The translations under genes were made by a program, and so were the position numbers. The notes under the pieces are model-generated. The model made no database searches and had not been told where the DNA came from. It saw only the letters and a list, made by a program, of their open reading frames with translations. A stretch of DNA of 64,000 bases from JAMXLO01 sp963749575 (GTDB taxonomy: Bacteria > Pseudomonadota > Alphaproteobacteria > Acetobacterales > Acetobacteraceae). Shown in pieces: positions 1-8,243 of the stretch; within the stretch, counting starts at the first letter, position 1, and every line of letters begins with the position of its first letter. The stretch spans positions 124,001 to 188,000 of the forward strand of contig CAVVNM010000023.1 in the NCBI GenBank assembly GCA_963749575.1, read 5' to 3'.

Positions 1-702
1 CAGGGCGTGGAGAACACGTTCCCCGCTCTGGCAGGCCACGCACCGACGCTGCTGGCGCAGCAGGGCGGCCGAGACTATCTCGCGCGCCTCGTGCTCTATG
101 GGCTGGAAGGTCAGATCACGGCCGGTGGAAAGGCGTTCAATGGCGCGATGCCGGCATGGGGAGAGACCCTTGGCGACCTGCAGCTCGCCGGGGCGCTCGA
201 CTACGTGCTGACCAGCTGGGGCAATGACAAAGCCTTGCCCGCTGATTTCACGCCTTTCACCCCCGCCGATATCGCTGAGGCTCGCAACATGAAGTCGACC
301 GCCGCCCAGGTGTACGCGCTGCGTGGGCGGGTCGTGCCGACAACTCAAGCGTCGCACGAGCCGACAACGCCACCTGCATTCACGCAGGAACAAGCCGATC
401 GCGGTCATGCGATCTATCGTCGGAATTGCCAGGATTGTCATGGTGTCAATCTGAACGATGGCGAATTCGGTGGCGCACCGTTGGATGGTCAGTACTTTGC
501 CCGCCACTGGGGCAATGGCAGTGTCGCGGCGCTGTATGGCTTTATGCGGGCGAAGATGCCGCCGGACCGTCCCGGGAAGCTGAACTCTCAGACCTACGCT
601 GACCTCACGGCATTCCTGCTGGCCAGAAACGGCTATCAGCCTACGCCGACGGAGTTGCCACCGGATCCCGAGACGCTGGCGCGAATGGATCTCAAGCGGT
701 AG
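1..702 (+). CDS. di-heme c-type cytochrome, 5'-truncated by the window edge
   Basis: The reading frame is open from base 1, and the visible part is the C-terminal ~233 residues. The upstream half ends with a methionine region (around FNGAMPAWG) that looks like the axial Met of a first cytochrome domain whose CxxCH lies before the window. A second class I domain carries CQDCH about 140 residues into the visible part and a later MPPDRPG segment that could supply its Met ligand. The protein is presumably periplasmic and accepts electrons from a quinoprotein dehydrogenase, as expected from the PQQ genes that follow. The true start and signal peptide are not visible. The stop lies 7 bp before the next gene, so the two are probably cotranscribed. 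Confidence 0.85.
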   Translation, partial: QGVENTFPALAGHAPTLLAQQGGRDYLARLVLYGLEGQITAGGKAFNGAMPAWGETLGDLQLAGALDYVLTSWGNDKALPADFTPFTPADIAEARNMKSTAAQVYALRGRVVPTTQASHEPTTPPAFTQEQADRGHAIYRRNCQDCHGVNLNDGEFGGAPLDGQYFARHWGNGSVAALYGFMRAKMPPDRPGKLNSQTYADLTAFLLARNGYQPTPTELPPDPETLARMDLKR

Positions 703-709
703 CCGCTGC

Positions 710-1321
710 GTGGGCGACCTGACCCTTCAGCAAGTCGTGCTGCGCATCGGTGCGGTTGGGTTGATCGCATCGGTGCATGGCTTCGCTATTGCGGCGACGG
801 CGTGCGCGATGGGCGATCCGGGGCCGCGCCATGATGACCGGTTCAGCCTCAATCCGTTGCGCCATGTCGATCCGATCGGCGGGCTGCTGACGGTGCTGTT
901 CACCATAGGATGGATCCGCCCCGTGGCAGTCGAACCGGATCGGCTGCGGCCCGGGCCGGTGGGTCTGCTCGCGGTGTACGCTGGTGCGTCGTGTGCAACG
1001 ATCGCCCTCGCAGCGCTGCTGCGGCTGCTGCGGCCGTATCTCCTGAACATTCTGCCGGACACAGCGGCGGCGACGTTGTTCGTTTTTGTCGAGACGGTCG
1101 GACAGCTCTCTGTCTCCTTCATGGTGTTCAATCTGCTGCCGCTGCCGCCGCTGACCGGGCAGCATCTTCTGGTGGCGATGTTGCCCCGGGCGCGCGAAAC
1201 GCTCGCCCGCATCCAGCCTTATTTCGTTGTGCTGTTTGTGCTGCTGATTGCAACCGGCAGCATGACGCCGCTGCTTGCCCCGGCCGAGGCGGCGATCGGG
1301 CGCATCTTACTGAGTGACTGA
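710..1321 (+). CDS. M50 (site-2 protease)-like membrane protein lacking catalytic residues
   Basis: This 203-aa hydrophobic protein has the layout of the M50/SpoIVFB-like site-2 proteases. It has an N-terminal HxxxxA-x-x-x-GDP block, an NPLRHVDPIGG stretch and a C-terminal FNLLPLPPLTG loop. In active members the first block is HExxH and the last is NxxPxxxLDG. Here they read HGFAI (residues 23-27) and PPLTG, so the zinc-binding Glu/His and the Asp are missing, and I infer a pseudoprotease. The GTG start 7 bp after the cytochrome stop fits translational coupling. Its function is unknown. The position suggests a membrane partner for the PQQ/cytochrome system. Confidence 0.7.
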   Translation: MGDLTLQQVVLRIGAVGLIASVHGFAIAATACAMGDPGPRHDDRFSLNPLRHVDPIGGLLTVLFTIGWIRPVAVEPDRLRPGPVGLLAVYAGASCATIALAALLRLLRPYLLNILPDTAAATLFVFVETVGQLSVSFMVFNLLPLPPLTGQHLLVAMLPRARETLARIQPYFVVLFVLLIATGSMTPLLAPAEAAIGRILLSD

Positions 1322-2107
1322 ATGGCCAGCAGCGTAGCGCGCCATGATCGTAGCCAGCTCACCGCTGCGCTGCATCCGCCCGATCGCGGAGACGATGGCA
1401 CGTTTCAATGTCAGATCGCCCTTCCAGAGCCCGAGTACGATAGGGTAGCGACCTAGCTCTGCTGGCATCCAACCCACCGTCCAGCCAAACCGGGTCGCCA
1501 GCTCCTCGGCCAGCAGGCGTTCGGTAATGCCCGTGTCGAAACGTCCATCCTTGAGTCCCTGCACCAGTTCCGTTGCATCGGGCGCTACGATGACCTGTGC
1601 GTTCGCGGCCCGCAACCAAGCCGCCAGCGCGATTCGATCGAGGCCGGATACGCCGACCAGGACGCCGATCCGTCCGCCATGCGGCACTGCGCCGGGGCGA
1701 CGGGAAATCCACGCCCAGCCGGTCATCGCATAGGATTGTGTGGTCTCCAGGAAGGATCGCGTGATCACCGAGCCGATCACGCCGCCAGCAAGCACCTCGC
1801 ACTGAGCCCTGGTGATCCGCCAGGCCCGCGGGTTGAAGTCCCTGCCCATGACCGGGTTCACAACGGTCACGAGGCGCACACCGAGTTGCTGCGCGACCCC
1901 CTGCAGCAGATCGACATCGATTCCGGGCGCCGTCGGATCGCCGGTAACCAGGGGCGGATAGGATGCCGGCAGACACACCCGCAACGTGCTTGCCTTGCGA
2001 ACCTCTCGCAGCGCGGTGTCTGGCGGCAACAGATAGACGGCGCCAAGCAGGCCGAATACGCCGACGAAGGAAATGATGTCGCGTCGCTGTGGTAGCCAGA
2101 GCGCCAT
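1307..2107 (-). CDS. periplasmic solute-binding protein of the first PQQ-linked ABC set (MxaJ/family-3-like)
   Basis: A 266-aa protein with an N-terminal membrane anchor or signal (about residues 9-27) followed by LRVCLPASYPPL and GIDVDLLQGVAQQLG, the usual opening of a family 3 periplasmic binding domain. The ATG at 2107 is chosen because it lies 7 bp after the permease stop and gives a normal leader. Longer in-frame extensions run into the permease gene. The family resembles the MxaJ/XoxJ-type binding proteins seen with quinoprotein dehydrogenases. It is the last gene of a leftward set: binding protein, ATPase, permease, binding protein. The 3' end overlaps the convergent M50-like gene by 15 bp. 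Its ligand is unknown. Confidence 0.75.
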   Translation of the reverse strand: MALWLPQRRDIISFVGVFGLLGAVYLLPPDTALREVRKASTLRVCLPASYPPLVTGDPTAPGIDVDLLQGVAQQLGVRLVTVVNPVMGRDFNPRAWRITRAQCEVLAGGVIGSVITRSFLETTQSYAMTGWAWISRRPGAVPHGGRIGVLVGVSGLDRIALAAWLRAANAQVIVAPDATELVQGLKDGRFDTGITERLLAEELATRFGWTVGWMPAELGRYPIVLGLWKGDLTLKRAIVSAIGRMQRSGELATIMARYAAGHSVTQ

Positions 2108-2114
2108 GGCACGT

Positions 2115-2963
2115 TCAGGCTTTGGCAAAGCCGAGCAGCGCGAACGCGAAGAACAGCACCGCCATGCCAACCAGCGTTGCCGGCCCCATCCATGGATCGA
2201 ACTGATTGAAGTGAATGAAGGCGCCGCGCAGTGCATCGACAGCATAGGTCATCGGATTGACGCGTACCAGGAACACCAGCCATTCCGGATAGATCACGCT
2301 CGTCTGTGCGCCGGTGAGCGACGGATCCAGCGGAAATACTGAACTGGAGGTAAAATACAGCGGCAGGATCACGGCGTTGGAGAACACACCGAAGCCCTCG
2401 AAGCTGCGGATACGGCCGGCGATGACGACACCGAGCGACGTCAACCCGAACGCCATCAGCGCCATCAGCAGCAGTCCCCACGCGATGTCGCCCAGCGAGA
2501 GCGACAGATCGGCGAACTGGGCAAGCACCAGCACCAGACAGCCGTGGAACATTGCAACCGTTGCGCCACCGAGGACCTTTCCCAGCAAGATCGTTGCGCG
2601 TGGCAATGGCGAAACCAGAACCTCGCGCAAGAAGCCGAACTGGCGGTCCCATATCACGGACACAGCTGATTGCACCGACGTGTACATGATGTTGAGCGCA
2701 ATCACCGCAGGAAAGAGGAATTGCAGATAGGTGTATGGCACGACGAAGCGGACCTCACCGTAGACCTCGCCGCGAAAATAGGGATTGAGGCCAATTCCCA
2801 TGATCAGCACCCACAACAGCGGCCGGCTCACCCCGCCGATAAGCTGCCCGCGGTCGCGCACCGCGCGCTTCACCTCACGGAACCAGATCGCGTAAAGGCC
2901 GCCACACTGCAGGCGGATCGCGCGTCCGAACCCGTCCCGCGCTGCCACGGTCACATTGTTCAT
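2115..2963 (-). CDS. ABC-2 type permease, PQQ-linked set 1
   Basis: A 282-aa integral membrane protein with about six hydrophobic segments and the ABC-2 hallmarks: a cytoplasmic N-terminal helix, a VSRPLLWVLIMG first membrane segment, and the NPMTYAVDALRG motif before the last segments. It resembles permeases found beside PQQ alcohol dehydrogenases (PedC/LutF-like). In Pseudomonas putida the PedA1A2BC transporter is needed for growth at low lanthanide levels, so metal supply is a plausible role but is inferred here. The start overlaps the ATPase stop by 4 bp (ATGA), indicating one operon. Confidence 0.85.
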   Translation of the reverse strand: MNNVTVAARDGFGRAIRLQCGGLYAIWFREVKRAVRDRGQLIGGVSRPLLWVLIMGIGLNPYFRGEVYGEVRFVVPYTYLQFLFPAVIALNIMYTSVQSAVSVIWDRQFGFLREVLVSPLPRATILLGKVLGGATVAMFHGCLVLVLAQFADLSLSLGDIAWGLLLMALMAFGLTSLGVVIAGRIRSFEGFGVFSNAVILPLYFTSSSVFPLDPSLTGAQTSVIYPEWLVFLVRVNPMTYAVDALRGAFIHFNQFDPWMGPATLVGMAVLFFAFALLGFAKA

Positions 2964-3937
2964 CGCGTATGCTCTCCACCCTGCCTGCCAAACGCCAGAG
3001 TCCGCTCGCGCGCACCAGCGGCCTGGTCCCGGATTTCGCGGCCGGTCAGGGTGAGGAACACGCTCTCCAGCGTAGGCTCCTCGACCGAAAGACGGCGAAT
3101 GCGGCCGCCATAGCGCGACAGGAACTGTTCCGCGAATTCGCCGTCATCGGATTTGATGATGATCTCGCCGTTGTGCCGGACGGACGTGTCCGGGTAGGCC
3201 ATCATGATCTCGGAAGCTGCCGCAGCATCGCGTGCCACCACCCGGACGAGCTGCTGACCATGCGCGGCCTTCAGCGCGACGGGCGTGTCGATCGCGAGGA
3301 CGTGGCCGCGGTCGACGATGCAGACCCGATCGCACCCTTCGACCTCCTCGATATAATGCGTGGTAACGAGGACGGTCAGTTCACGTTCGCTGCGCAGGCG
3401 GTCGATATATTGCCAGATCCGTTCCCGCGATTGAGCGTCCAGCCCAACCGTCGGTTCGTCCAGGAACAAGATGCGGGAATCGTGGATCAGCGCCCGCGCG
3501 ATTTCGACCCGACGCTTCATGCCGGAGGACAACGTGCGCACCAACTTGTCCCGCCACTCGGTCAATTCCACCAGATCGAGCAATGTCTCGATCCGTTGCC
3601 GCCGCAAATTGGCAGGGACACCGTAGACCAGGCCATGAAAGTTCAGGTTTTCATACACCGTCAAACGGTCGTCCAGGCTCGGATCCTGAAACACGACGCC
3701 AATGCCGTGACGGGCCCGCGTGGGCTGCGCGACCACGTCGAGGTCGCCGATGTGGATATTGCCGGTATCGGGTTGCAGAACGGTGCAGAGGATGTGCAGC
3801 AGCGTAGTCTTGCCGGCGCCGTTGGGGCCCAGCAGCGCGAACAGCTCCCTGGGCCGGACATCGAAGCTGACGTCGGTCAGCGCGATGGTGCGACCGTAGC
3901 GCTTGCCGACACGGTCGACCCGGATTGCGGCGCTCAT
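2960..3937 (-). CDS. ABC transporter ATP-binding protein, PQQ-linked set 1 (DrrA/NodI-type)
   Basis: A 325-aa ATPase with Walker A GPNGAGKTT (residues 37-45), Q-loop at VVFQDP (81-86), signature LSSGM (136-140), Walker B ILFLDEP (156-162) and an H-loop in TTHYIEE. About 100 residues after the nucleotide-binding domain match the C-terminal extension of DrrA-like ATPases that pair with ABC-2 permeases. It pairs with the adjacent permease, overlapping it by 4 bp, and overlaps the upstream binding protein by 4 bp. The combination with two binding proteins is unusual for ABC-2 systems but recurs in PQQ gene clusters. Confidence 0.9.
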   Translation of the reverse strand: MSAAIRVDRVGKRYGRTIALTDVSFDVRPRELFALLGPNGAGKTTLLHILCTVLQPDTGNIHIGDLDVVAQPTRARHGIGVVFQDPSLDDRLTVYENLNFHGLVYGVPANLRRQRIETLLDLVELTEWRDKLVRTLSSGMKRRVEIARALIHDSRILFLDEPTVGLDAQSRERIWQYIDRLRSERELTVLVTTHYIEEVEGCDRVCIVDRGHVLAIDTPVALKAAHGQQLVRVVARDAAAASEIMMAYPDTSVRHNGEIIIKSDDGEFAEQFLSRYGGRIRRLSVEEPTLESVFLTLTGREIRDQAAGARERTLAFGRQGGEHTR

Positions 3938-4803
3938 CGTGGCTCGGCCGTTCCTGGAAAGTTCTCACTCTGCAGAATGCCCGCGATGGTGCCATCGGCT
4001 GTCAGCGAGGCAATCGCCTGATCAACGCTGTTCCGCAGGAACATCTGCCTGCTCAGCAGAATGGCGCCGACATCCGCGGTAGATACCGGCAACGGGCGGG
4101 GCGCCATCTCCGGCAATTTCGCAATCTCGGCATCGGTTTTCCGAACGGCCCAGAGTGCCGGCGCCCAGACCAGTGCTGCGCCGGTGGTACCGCGCAACAC
4201 GGCCTGCAGCGCTGCCTCGTCCGAGGACATCGGGTATTTATCCCAGCGTCTGTCGACGGGAGAAGCCATGAGATACTGCGTCAAACGCATGTCCGCACTG
4301 GTACCAACGGTGGCGCCGATTGCGCGCGTCGTCGGCATGTCACCCAGCGATTTCCAGGCCGAATCGGCAGCCACAAAGACATAGGCGCTGCGATAATAAG
4401 GCCGCGTGATGGTGACCCAACCCGGATAGGCGTCTGACACCAGCTTGAAGCCGAAGAACACGTCACAGTGCTGGATCAGCGTACGGTAGGTATCGTCCAG
4501 GTCCTCGCCGGACATGTCCGTGCTTCGAGGGTCATCACCGATCAGGTATTCGTTCGCTTGCAACAGCATTGCCGCAGCGACGGCGGCGGCGATCCTGCGC
4601 GCAACCGGCCAATCCGGGTCACGCTCATCGACGCAATAGCGCAGCGCCGAGTTGGTCTCCTGGGTACCGAACCGCCATTCGTCCACTACGAACGGGGTGT
4701 CAGCCCGTGACGGCACGTGGCTGAGGCACAGCAGCGCGACGGCGCACGTCAGGGGCAGGAACGAGCGCGCGGCGGGGCGGCTACGCAATGCTCCGCCCCG
4801 CAT
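3934..4803 (-). CDS. MxaJ-like periplasmic binding protein, quinoprotein-associated
   Basis: A 289-aa protein with a clear signal peptide ending near SRADTPF. The mature part starts with LRYCVDERDPDWP, then CDVFFGFKLVSDAYPGW and ITRPYYRSAYVFV, which resembles the quinoprotein-dehydrogenase-associated family 3 binding proteins (MxaJ/XoxJ group). It lies 12 bp after the PQQ dehydrogenase stop and overlaps the ATPase start by 4 bp. It therefore links the dehydrogenase and the ABC-2 transporter in one leftward operon. The ligand is unknown; a role in enzyme maturation or metal delivery is possible by analogy. Confidence 0.8.
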   Translation of the reverse strand: MRGGALRSRPAARSFLPLTCAVALLCLSHVPSRADTPFVVDEWRFGTQETNSALRYCVDERDPDWPVARRIAAAVAAAMLLQANEYLIGDDPRSTDMSGEDLDDTYRTLIQHCDVFFGFKLVSDAYPGWVTITRPYYRSAYVFVAADSAWKSLGDMPTTRAIGATVGTSADMRLTQYLMASPVDRRWDKYPMSSDEAALQAVLRGTTGAALVWAPALWAVRKTDAEIAKLPEMAPRPLPVSTADVGAILLSRQMFLRNSVDQAIASLTADGTIAGILQSENFPGTAEPR

Positions 4804-4815
4804 CGTCGATCGACC

Positions 4816-6609
4816 CTACTTCTTGTCGGGCAGGGCAAAGACCCAGAGGACCGATCCGCCGTCTGGCGCCGCGATCTCCGGAGTCAGGGTTGCAAGCGAC
4901 TTGGCATGACTCGAACCGTTGCCGACGGACACCGCCACATACTGCCTGCCATTCACACTGTAGCTGACGGGAAAGCCATTGATGGCATTGTTGGTACGAA
5001 TCTGCCACAGCAGTTTGCCGGTCTTGTCGTCCCACGCGCGGAAGTTGCGGTCCCATGCGCCGGCGAACACCACGCCACCTGCTGTCGGCAGCACCCCGCC
5101 AGTCGCAGGCGCGCGCTGACGGTACGACCAGGTGGTCGAACGGTCGGTTAGCTTCACGGCGTCGATTCTGCCAACGTTTCCGTCACTGTTCGGCACCAAC
5201 ATGCGGGCGAAAATGGCCCGGCCGCCGCCGGAATAGGCCTGGCCGGGATCGAGCGGCGTCGGCGTGGTGTTGGAGCAGAATTCATTAAGTGGAAGGAACA
5301 AGGTCTGGGTGTTCGGATTGTACGCGGTCGCCGGCCAGCCGCGGCCACCAGGGTCTGCGGGACAGTTCACCGTGGTTTGGCCGATATGTGGGATCGCCTG
5401 CGGATTGATGGTTTTCGCGCCCGTCTTTGCATCGATCGCGGAGACCACGTTCTGCGGAACGGTTTGCACCGCCCACAGCCACTCGCCGGTGGTGCGGTCA
5501 AGCGCTTCGATAATGCCGAGCTTGCCGGTGGTGATCACCATCTTGCGGGTTGCGCCATTGAACGGCAGGTCGATCAGCATCCGCTCATACACGTAGTCCA
5601 GGTCCCACGTGTCGTTCTGAAGATACTGATGGTACCACTTCACCTTGCCGGACGCCGGATCGATCGCCAGTGTGGAATCCGAATACAGTGCCGTATTGGT
5701 GATACCCGGTGCGTTCTTCTTCAGCGGCAGAGTGCCGCGCATCTCGGCAATCCAGGGGTACGGCTGGCCGACGCCGTAGAACACCAGATTCTGCTCGGCA
5801 TCGAATGAGCCGGCGACCCAGGCCGAGGCGCCGAACCGGCTTTCCAAGGGAACGCCGTTCCAGGTGTCGAAATTGGGGTCACCTGGGTGCGCAACGGTCC
5901 AGACGCGCCACTTCTCCGCGCCGGTCGCGAAATCATGTGCGCTGATGAAACATCCGCCGGGTTCAGCGTTGCCGCAGCCGGTCATCCCCTGCAGCACCAT
6001 GCCATCCACGATGAAGGGGCCCGCAGTATAGCGCCAGCCTTTGCGCCAGTCGGCGGTTTCATGATCCCATGCAACTTCGCCGGTCTTCGCGTCCAGCGCC
6101 ACAAGGTGCGCATCGGACGTGGCGATCACCAGCTTGTCCTGATAGATGGCCATGTTGCGCTTGGCCATGTTATTGCCGGCTTGGTCGATGATTGTCTGCG
6201 GAAGATCGCGACGATACTCCCAGATCAGGTCGCCGGTCGCGGCGTTCAGCGCCTGCACCTTGTCGGCATAGTTCCAAATATACAGGATACCATCATGCAC
6301 GATCGGCGTGCTCTCAGTGGCGCCGTTGGTCAGCGACCACGTCCAGGCAACCTGTAGATCCTTTACATTTTCCCTGGTGATCTGATCAAGCGGGCTGAAG
6401 CCGAAGCCGTCATAGCTACGACGCCACATCAGCCAATCGCCCGGATCCGGATGCAGCAGCATCTCGTCGGTGACGGGACGCATGCCTTTCGTCGGATCGG
6501 CAGCCTGCACCTGTTGCGCCGTTACGGGCGCGCCTCCAAGGAGCAGCGATATGACGCCCACGATCGCCGCTTGCCAGAACCTGGATATCGAGATGAAGCC
6601 GGACGGCAT
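4816..6609 (-). CDS. PQQ-dependent alcohol dehydrogenase with lanthanide-type WDxD site and no vicinal disulfide
   Basis: A 597-aa periplasmic quinoprotein with a signal peptide (to about AQQ, residue 33) and repeated beta-propeller W motifs such as VAWTWS and GEVAWDHE. The active-site stretch reads TWDLD (D336 and D338), the Asp-x-Asp pattern that marks lanthanide-dependent enzymes. The CC pair that clamps PQQ in methanol dehydrogenases is absent. Instead C212 and C220 sit where XoxF has its GGEFGVRG segment. The substrate cannot be read from sequence. It probably oxidises an alcohol or aldehyde and donates to cytochrome c. A GGAAGGA ribosome site lies about 10 bp before the ATG. Confidence 0.9.
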   Translation of the reverse strand: MPSGFISISRFWQAAIVGVISLLLGGAPVTAQQVQAADPTKGMRPVTDEMLLHPDPGDWLMWRRSYDGFGFSPLDQITRENVKDLQVAWTWSLTNGATESTPIVHDGILYIWNYADKVQALNAATGDLIWEYRRDLPQTIIDQAGNNMAKRNMAIYQDKLVIATSDAHLVALDAKTGEVAWDHETADWRKGWRYTAGPFIVDGMVLQGMTGCGNAEPGGCFISAHDFATGAEKWRVWTVAHPGDPNFDTWNGVPLESRFGASAWVAGSFDAEQNLVFYGVGQPYPWIAEMRGTLPLKKNAPGITNTALYSDSTLAIDPASGKVKWYHQYLQNDTWDLDYVYERMLIDLPFNGATRKMVITTGKLGIIEALDRTTGEWLWAVQTVPQNVVSAIDAKTGAKTINPQAIPHIGQTTVNCPADPGGRGWPATAYNPNTQTLFLPLNEFCSNTTPTPLDPGQAYSGGGRAIFARMLVPNSDGNVGRIDAVKLTDRSTTWSYRQRAPATGGVLPTAGGVVFAGAWDRNFRAWDDKTGKLLWQIRTNNAINGFPVSYSVNGRQYVAVSVGNGSSHAKSLATLTPEIAAPDGGSVLWVFALPDKK

Positions 6610-6809
6610 CCCTGTTGTTTCCTTCCCATTATACCCTGTCCAGTCACACGCTCATGCGCGCATGCAACGTCAGGTTATCGAGCGACCTTATCCCAGACCG
6701 ATGTGCCGTCAAGCGGAAATGGCGGTTCCCGAACGCCGCCATGCTGCCACCGGAGCCGACCCGTCGTTGCCCTCATGCAAAGTAATCGCGAAGCGGGCAT
6801 TCCATTGCT
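6610..6809. other. intergenic region upstream of the PQQ dehydrogenase
   Basis: A 200-bp gap between the leftward ABC ATPase and the leftward PQQ dehydrogenase. It should hold the dehydrogenase promoter. I see no coding potential and no convincing -35/-10 pair, only the dehydrogenase ribosome site at its left edge. Confidence 0.4.
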
Positions 6810-7484
6810 TCAGGGTCGCCCGGCTGAGCCGTGCAACTCGCGTGGCACGACAATCTCCTGCAGCACCTGCGTCGGTGGTGCGCCGAGTAACACAATGCGG
6901 TCTGCCAGAGACGCGGCTTCAGCGCGATCGTGGGTAACCAGCAATCCCGCGGTTGGGCGTGCCCGCCAGGTGTTCATCAGCAGAGCCCGGCTGCGCGCAG
7001 CCATTGCCGGGTCCAGCGAGACGAACGGCTCGTCCAGCAGAACGAGTTCCGGCACAATGGCGAACGCGCGTGCGATGGCCACCCGCCGCGCCATGCCTAG
7101 CGACAGCGTTGCGGGGAACGCATCGCTGAACGGCGCGAGGTCGAGCTTGCCCAACAGTTCATCGGCAAGGTCAGGGTTTTCGGTCTGCTGTGCCAACAGC
7201 ACGTTCTGCCGCACGGTTCGCCACGGCAACAGGCGCGGCTCCTGGAAAACCGTACCGATTCGCGCCATGGCGGCGCCACGCCAGTCGAGCGAACCTTGGA
7301 AGTCGACGTCCAGGCCACCGACGATCCGCAGCAGCGTTGTCTTGCCGCAACCGGACGGACCGACCAGGGCGACGATCTCTCGCGCACCGAGCGAGATTTC
7401 GATCCTGCCCAATACAGCCAACTCACCGCGCTCGGTCCGGAAGGTCTTGCGCTCGATACGAAGCTGTAGAATCACCTCCGCCAT
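6810..7484 (-). CDS. ABC transporter ATPase, nitrate/sulfonate/taurine type
   Basis: A 224-aa ATPase with Walker A GPSGCGKTT (residues 42-50), VFQEPRLLPW (79-88; the LLPW is typical of SsuB/TauB/NrtD ATPases) and Walker B LVLLDEP (147-153). The signature motif is degenerate, LSLGM instead of LSGGQ (127-131), although it keeps the Gly before MARRVAIARA. The start at 7484 overlaps the permease end by 13 bp; a longer in-frame start would overlap further. It works with the frameshifted permease and the binding protein to its right. The substrate is unknown. Confidence 0.85.
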   Translation of the reverse strand: MAEVILQLRIERKTFRTERGELAVLGRIEISLGAREIVALVGPSGCGKTTLLRIVGGLDVDFQGSLDWRGAAMARIGTVFQEPRLLPWRTVRQNVLLAQQTENPDLADELLGKLDLAPFSDAFPATLSLGMARRVAIARAFAIVPELVLLDEPFVSLDPAMAARSRALLMNTWRARPTAGLLVTHDRAEAASLADRIVLLGAPPTQVLQEIVVPRELHGSAGRP

Positions 7485-8243
7485 CGTGTCGCCCAACGTT
7501 CCAGCGGCTGCAGCGCGGCCCATTCAATCACCTGGACAATCAGAATAAAGGCGACCGTGTAGGCCAGGATCAGCGTGACGTCGAACAATTGGAAATAAAT
7601 CTGGATCTGAAACCCGACACCGTTGCTGCGACCGAGCAGCTCGACCACCAGGACAATCTTCCAGATCAACGCCAGGCCGGATCGGGCGGCGGCGAAGACA
7701 TAGGGTGTCAGCTGCGGCAGGATCACGTGTCGCAGCGTACGCCAGCGTGACATGTGAAAGCTCTGGGCCATCTCCGCGAGCGCCGGATCGAGCGCGCGGG
7801 CGCCCTCCCGCAGCGTGACCACGGTGGTAGGCAATTTATTCAGCGCCACCGCTGCGATGGCGGCCGTTTCGTTCAGGCCGAACCAGACATAGATCAATAC
7901 GATCACGACCAGCGCGGGAAGGTTCAGCAGGTACGGTCACCGCGTTGTCCAGCAGGAGATCAAGTCGCCGCCACCGCCCCATTGCAATACCGAGTGTGCT
8001 GCCCAGCAGCAGCGACAGGGTAAATGCGGCTGCGACGCGGCCCAGGGTGATAGCGAGGTTCCAAGGCAGCGCGCCGGACACGGTCTGCTGGAACATGGCG
8101 TGCAACACCGACGTGGCCGTCGGCAGCAACCGGCTATCGGCGAGCTCGGCAGCAATCTGCCAGACGACCAGGAATACCAGCGCGGAGACCAGCCGCGTCG
8201 GCAGTTCCCAACGGAGCTGGTTTGCTAGGCGTCTGATTGCCAA
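7472..8243 (-). CDS. ABC permease, SsuC/TauC-like, interrupted by a one-base frameshift
   Basis: The N-terminal half (from 8243 down to about 7935) ends in ...LLLDNAVTV. The C-terminal half continues in another frame as LLNLPALVVIVLIYVWFG and runs to the stop at 7472. Removing one G of the GG at 7930-7931 restores a single 256-aa permease with the usual membrane segments and the cytoplasmic loop near LAEMAQSFHMSRWRTLRHVILPQL. The gene overlaps the binding protein by 19 bp and the ATPase by 13 bp. Because the two halves are otherwise intact, a sequencing error is as likely as a real mutation. Confidence 0.8.
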
